Source of the DNA: Seminavis robusta
Lineage: Eukaryota > Bacillariophyta > Bacillariophyceae > Naviculales > Naviculaceae
Reading direction: 5' to 3'
Assembly: GCA_903772945.1 (NCBI GenBank)
Contig: CAICTM010000260.1
Coordinates: 19,389-83,388 of the forward strand
Length of the DNA stretch: 64,000 bases
The notes beneath the pieces were generated by a model. It was given only the letters and a program-made list of their open reading frames with translations. It ran no database searches and was not told the origin of the DNA. Below are positions 61,148-64,000 of this stretch, one piece after another. A program made the position numbers and the translations under genes. Positions within the stretch are counted from its first letter, which is position 1. Each line of letters starts with the position of its first letter.

Positions 61148-62434
61148 TTATTGAACGTCCTGCTTGTTATATGATTGCATAAGCCGGTCCAGTTGGAGTC
61201 GTTTGATTTCAATGTGCTGATTGGGCACATCTTTGCTCATTGCTTGCCATTCCAAAGCTACTTGTCTCCTTTCCTTGAGTATCATTTCCGCTACTGTCAC
61301 AGGATCGACCAATGCGGAAAAGCCAGCATCCATGCTCACTCTGGAAGCCGGCGGTGCAAAGAGCAATTCTTCCAAAAAGTCATCGGCGCGGCCGTAACGT
61401 TGGATTCCGGTGAAGTGGGTTTCCAGTCGTTCGACATAAAAGTTGAGTAGATACTTTTGATAAATTGCAAAACTCTCCTCTCTGTTGTTGTCCTTGTTCA
61501 ATATTCGATGGATGCTTTCCTGCGTTGCTAGGAGGGTAACCAGATCGAAGTTTCCTTTTCGGAGCGGAGAAAACATCATGTCACCCATTGAGTCAAGGCT
61601 ATACTCCAAGAAAACTAAATTGTGTGGTGGAAGTCGTCTTGGACTGCCGTCAGCTCCTGATGACATGGTGACTGGATTGGATGTAGTACTGCGATCAACT
61701 CCAATTGGCGTGAGTTGGTCTGTAGTAGTGTAATCTTCGTCCTCGTCGAGCTGATTGTCGAGATAATCCCAGTAGCTATCCATGGTATGTTGTCCCATGT
61801 TGGCCATTACGCCCAAGTCATGCGCAAACTCTTCGGCAATCTGCTCCCTGACCGAGATGATTCGAGTGCACAAGGAAGCTGGATTGATATCCAATTCATA
61901 ATCCTTGACCTCAATACCCGACGACTGCACCACAAACACTTCCATTGGCTTTTCCAATAGTTCTGCAAAGTAACATTTCCAGGTTGGGAACAGGGTAGTG
62001 TTCATAACCCCCAATCCATGGTAGGTGAGCAACTTGCTGTAGGACTTGCCATCTGGGTTCTTTACGTTTGTATCACTGGTAATGGCATTGGTTGCTTCCG
62101 TGGTGCCTGTCAGTCGAGCGTTGCTACTCTTGCTTTTAGGGATAACGGGCTGTGTGAAGTTGTGTACCCATCGAATGGTTTGTGGGTCTCGTAGGCTCCG
62201 AACAACGGTCAGGAAGGACTGAATGGCGCATTGGTTCAGCAATTGAGGAAAATCGTTCCCCAGTTTCCATGCTCCACCACCACTGCTGCTGCCTCCACCA
62301 GCAGCATCATTGTAGCCATCTTGAGTCGAAAGCGACAAAAAGGAATGGGAAACTCGCCTGGGAGCAGGGACAACGAAGGCAGTTGCGGCAGCCGGAAATA
62401 AACAGAACAACTGAAGCACAGAGTTGAGCTTCAT
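61148..62434 (-). CDS. Plastid-targeted protein of unknown function
   Basis: Start set at ATG 62434, since the next residues (KLNSVLQLFCLFPAAATAF) are a signal peptide with the cleavage site ATA-FVVP, an ASAFAP motif; an ATG 96 bp further upstream would hide it. The mature protein of about 400 residues is mixed in character: a conserved-looking stretch (LTYHGLGVMNTTLFPTWKCY, AELLEKPMEVFVVQSSGIEV), an acidic loop (DNQLDEDEDYTTTD), then a helical C-terminal end (ESIHRILNKDNNREESFAIY). No known family recognised. Stroma or thylakoid position cannot be decided. Confidence 0.65.
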   Translation of the reverse strand: MKLNSVLQLFCLFPAAATAFVVPAPRRVSHSFLSLSTQDGYNDAAGGGSSSGGGAWKLGNDFPQLLNQCAIQSFLTVVRSLRDPQTIRWVHNFTQPVIPKSKSSNARLTGTTEATNAITSDTNVKNPDGKSYSKLLTYHGLGVMNTTLFPTWKCYFAELLEKPMEVFVVQSSGIEVKDYELDINPASLCTRIISVREQIAEEFAHDLGVMANMGQHTMDSYWDYLDNQLDEDEDYTTTDQLTPIGVDRSTTSNPVTMSSGADGSPRRLPPHNLVFLEYSLDSMGDMMFSPLRKGNFDLVTLLATQESIHRILNKDNNREESFAIYQKYLLNFYVERLETHFTGIQRYGRADDFLEELLFAPPASRVSMDAGFSALVDPVTVAEMILKERRQVALEWQAMSKDVPNQHIEIKRLQLDRLMQSYNKQDVQ

Positions 62435-62969
62435 GACACCAAACAGGGCAATCAAGAGAACAACTTTGTTGTTGGAGTGCTCTACTTGACGTGGATACAG
62501 GTGTGTAATGGACTGGGCGAGAATTCTCATGCCAAGGTTACAGCCTGCAAGGTTGCTTAAAACGCTCTGTCAGTCATGCGTAAAATATCTTTTTAATGTT
62601 GTGCGGGGAATACTAGTCTAGACTAGAACTCCAGGAGTAGTGGCTATGGGAGTGATCAAGAGCCTCATCAAAGAAGAACCACCCTCCAAGACATTTATTG
62701 TGTGACGTGCTAGTATACCGGTATCAGAGAACAACTAACTACAGAGGCCAGAGTCGACGGAGTGGGCCCTTTCGTCGGGCGCCAATCAGAGTAGCCTGCT
62801 AGTTAAACCAAGGACATGTCAAACAGGTACAGTGTAGCTACAAGATAGTTTGATAGACTCGGCTAAGTTATGTAGATATTTTTATGTGCATGTCAAACCT
62901 TCCTGTCATGGGGAACTCATTCAAATCAACGTGCACAGCACTGATGTTGGACAGTCTTGTTGTTCCTCT
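62435..62969. other. Intergenic
   Basis: No gene supported. A TACCGGTA-type site lies at about 62716; the segment separates the plastid-protein gene and the Cys-tailed protein. Confidence 0.45.
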
Positions 62970-63473
62970 TCAAGAATCACAATCCTTACAAGCACAAGTC
63001 GCACAGCATCCACAAAAGAGCAAACCAATACACCATGAAAACACATTGCAATCTTCATCCAACTCGCGACAGCACCCTCGCTTGTCGTCTCTGTTCGCGT
63101 TTTTCGTCTTTTTCTTGGCACCTTGGTTGGTTTCTGATGTGACGATCAGTTCTTCCGTGGCACGATCATAAACATCATTATCTACGCCGCCTCGTTCCGT
63201 CATCTTCGACATTCTGGGAGAAGCAAAGGCTATCTTGTCCTTTGCAACTGAGGTGGGAAGGACAGGCTTGCTTCGGCTTTGGTTTTGTTGCTCAACGTTT
63301 GCATCCATGTATCCGATGTCTTTGACTTTGCTCAATGTTGGCTGTTTATTAGTGCTGTTAGTATGGCTGCAGCTGGTATCCTCACTTGTTGCTGACATCT
63401 GTGATGTTGACGCTTCCAGCCCATTCTGCTTGAGTTTGTACACATCATTGAGGTCTGTAGAAGCTAACTTCAT
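62970..63473 (-). CDS. Small protein with a Cys-rich C-terminal tail
   Basis: A 167-residue frame from ATG 63473. Residues 1-130 are polar and Ser/Thr/Asn/Lys-rich. The end is strikingly Cys-rich: KRGCCRELDEDCNVFSWC, then GLLFCGCCATCACKDCDS, 11 Cys in the last 34 residues with a short hydrophobic patch. This tail could be S-acylated to attach the protein to membranes, or bind metal. No signal peptide. I do not recognise a family; reality of the gene is moderately supported by the composition. Confidence 0.5.
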   Translation of the reverse strand: MKLASTDLNDVYKLKQNGLEASTSQMSATSEDTSCSHTNSTNKQPTLSKVKDIGYMDANVEQQNQSRSKPVLPTSVAKDKIAFASPRMSKMTERGGVDNDVYDRATEELIVTSETNQGAKKKTKNANRDDKRGCCRELDEDCNVFSWCIGLLFCGCCATCACKDCDS

Positions 63474-64000
63474 TTTGTCTCAGCATCAACATCTTCAGGG
63501 TTGAATTTAAAGCCCTTCACCTTTATCTCCTCTAAGAATGACATTGTCATACAGTGATTCTTCAAATTCCATGGTCTCTAGGTAGCTGGGAGATTGTTTG
63601 GGAGGCAGCTTGGGTCTCAGGAGAGAATCTGGAAAGTGAGATCTGGGAGATCTCATTGAATTCTGCTCTCGGTTTCACTGTTTCATCACGGAACCACGTC
63701 ACCAAGCACCACGACACTCAAACGGCCTTGCTACTGATCTGGTCTTGGGTTCTTTGTCTCATTCAGTACTGTCATGGAAGTCCAAAGCTATAAATAACAC
63801 ATATGCATTAACACCATTATATTCACTAAGATGGGGGTTTTCTGATACCCGAGTACCCGTGACAGGGTCACTCCAAGGCACTGTGCTCTAGGGCATTCAA
63901 ATCCTGATGGGAACAGACCTTCCTCCTTTGCAGGAGTTGCTCTGCCTGGTTCAACACCTTGGCAAAGCATGGATGTTCCCAACATTCAAATCTTGTCCAT
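63474..64000. other. Intergenic at the window edge
   Basis: No gene supported; frames here are short. The window ends inside non-coding-looking sequence. Confidence 0.4.

Overview
This is nuclear DNA of a diatom, most likely a pennate one. The evidence is the protein repertoire and gene style: intron-poor genes on both strands, short GT-AG introns of about 65-150 nt with GTAAGT-like donors, and several N-terminal signal peptides ending in an ASAFAP-type site (ADA-FVSP, AAA-FVQP, ATA-FVVP) that marks import into the four-membrane plastid of stramenopile algae. Other diatom-like features are a class C receptor with a bacterial-type solute-binding ectodomain, helicase-associated repeats and an LRR-like solo protein. 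I cannot fix the species from sequence alone.

Layout. 0.5-2.4 kb holds a decayed kinase-like gene on the minus strand. 2.5-3.8 kb holds three neighbouring arrays of short degenerate motifs. 4.2-7.9 kb holds a broken transposon-like gene (DUF6729-like zinc module plus RNase H-like region) with a convergent companion reading frame at 8.0-8.6 kb. 9.3-20.1 kb is a dense housekeeping/signalling block: a tepsin-like AP-4 accessory protein, a three-domain tRNA ligase, a helicase-associated-domain remnant, a 7TM receptor and mitochondrial ribosomal protein uL3m. 20.4-24.0 kb is an eight-exon class C (GABA-B-like) receptor, with a truncated copy of its TM7 region lying just upstream. 24.5-28.9 kb is mostly weakly coding, with one secreted or plastid protein. 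29.0-32.3 kb is an F-box/SNF2 helicase with a zinc finger. 32.3-37.2 kb is gene-poor and repeat-rich, with another inverted-repeat-bounded array. 37.2-53.9 kb carries an atypical SDR, a DUF4442 hotdog protein, a small plastid protein, a large plastid PPR-SMR protein, a membrane-anchored GDSL esterase, a mitochondrial conserved protein and a low-complexity phospho-motif protein. 55.6-63.5 kb carries a cNMP-fold-like protein, two array elements back to back, a second GDSL esterase, an LRR-like protein, a plastid protein and a Cys-tailed small protein.

How genes relate. There are no operons. Functional themes are organelle gene expression (PPR-SMR, uL3m), RNA repair and tRNA splicing (tRNA ligase), vesicle sorting (tepsin/AP-4) and surface sensing (two receptors).

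The most unusual content is not a protein. At least three short elements (56717-57113, 57348-57752, 36137-36443), and probably a fourth (2893-3470), consist almost wholly of an 8-12 nt motif repeated many times with irregular spacing, each bounded by its own pair of inverted repeats. Motif and arms differ from element to element, so they look like a structural class and not one sequence family.
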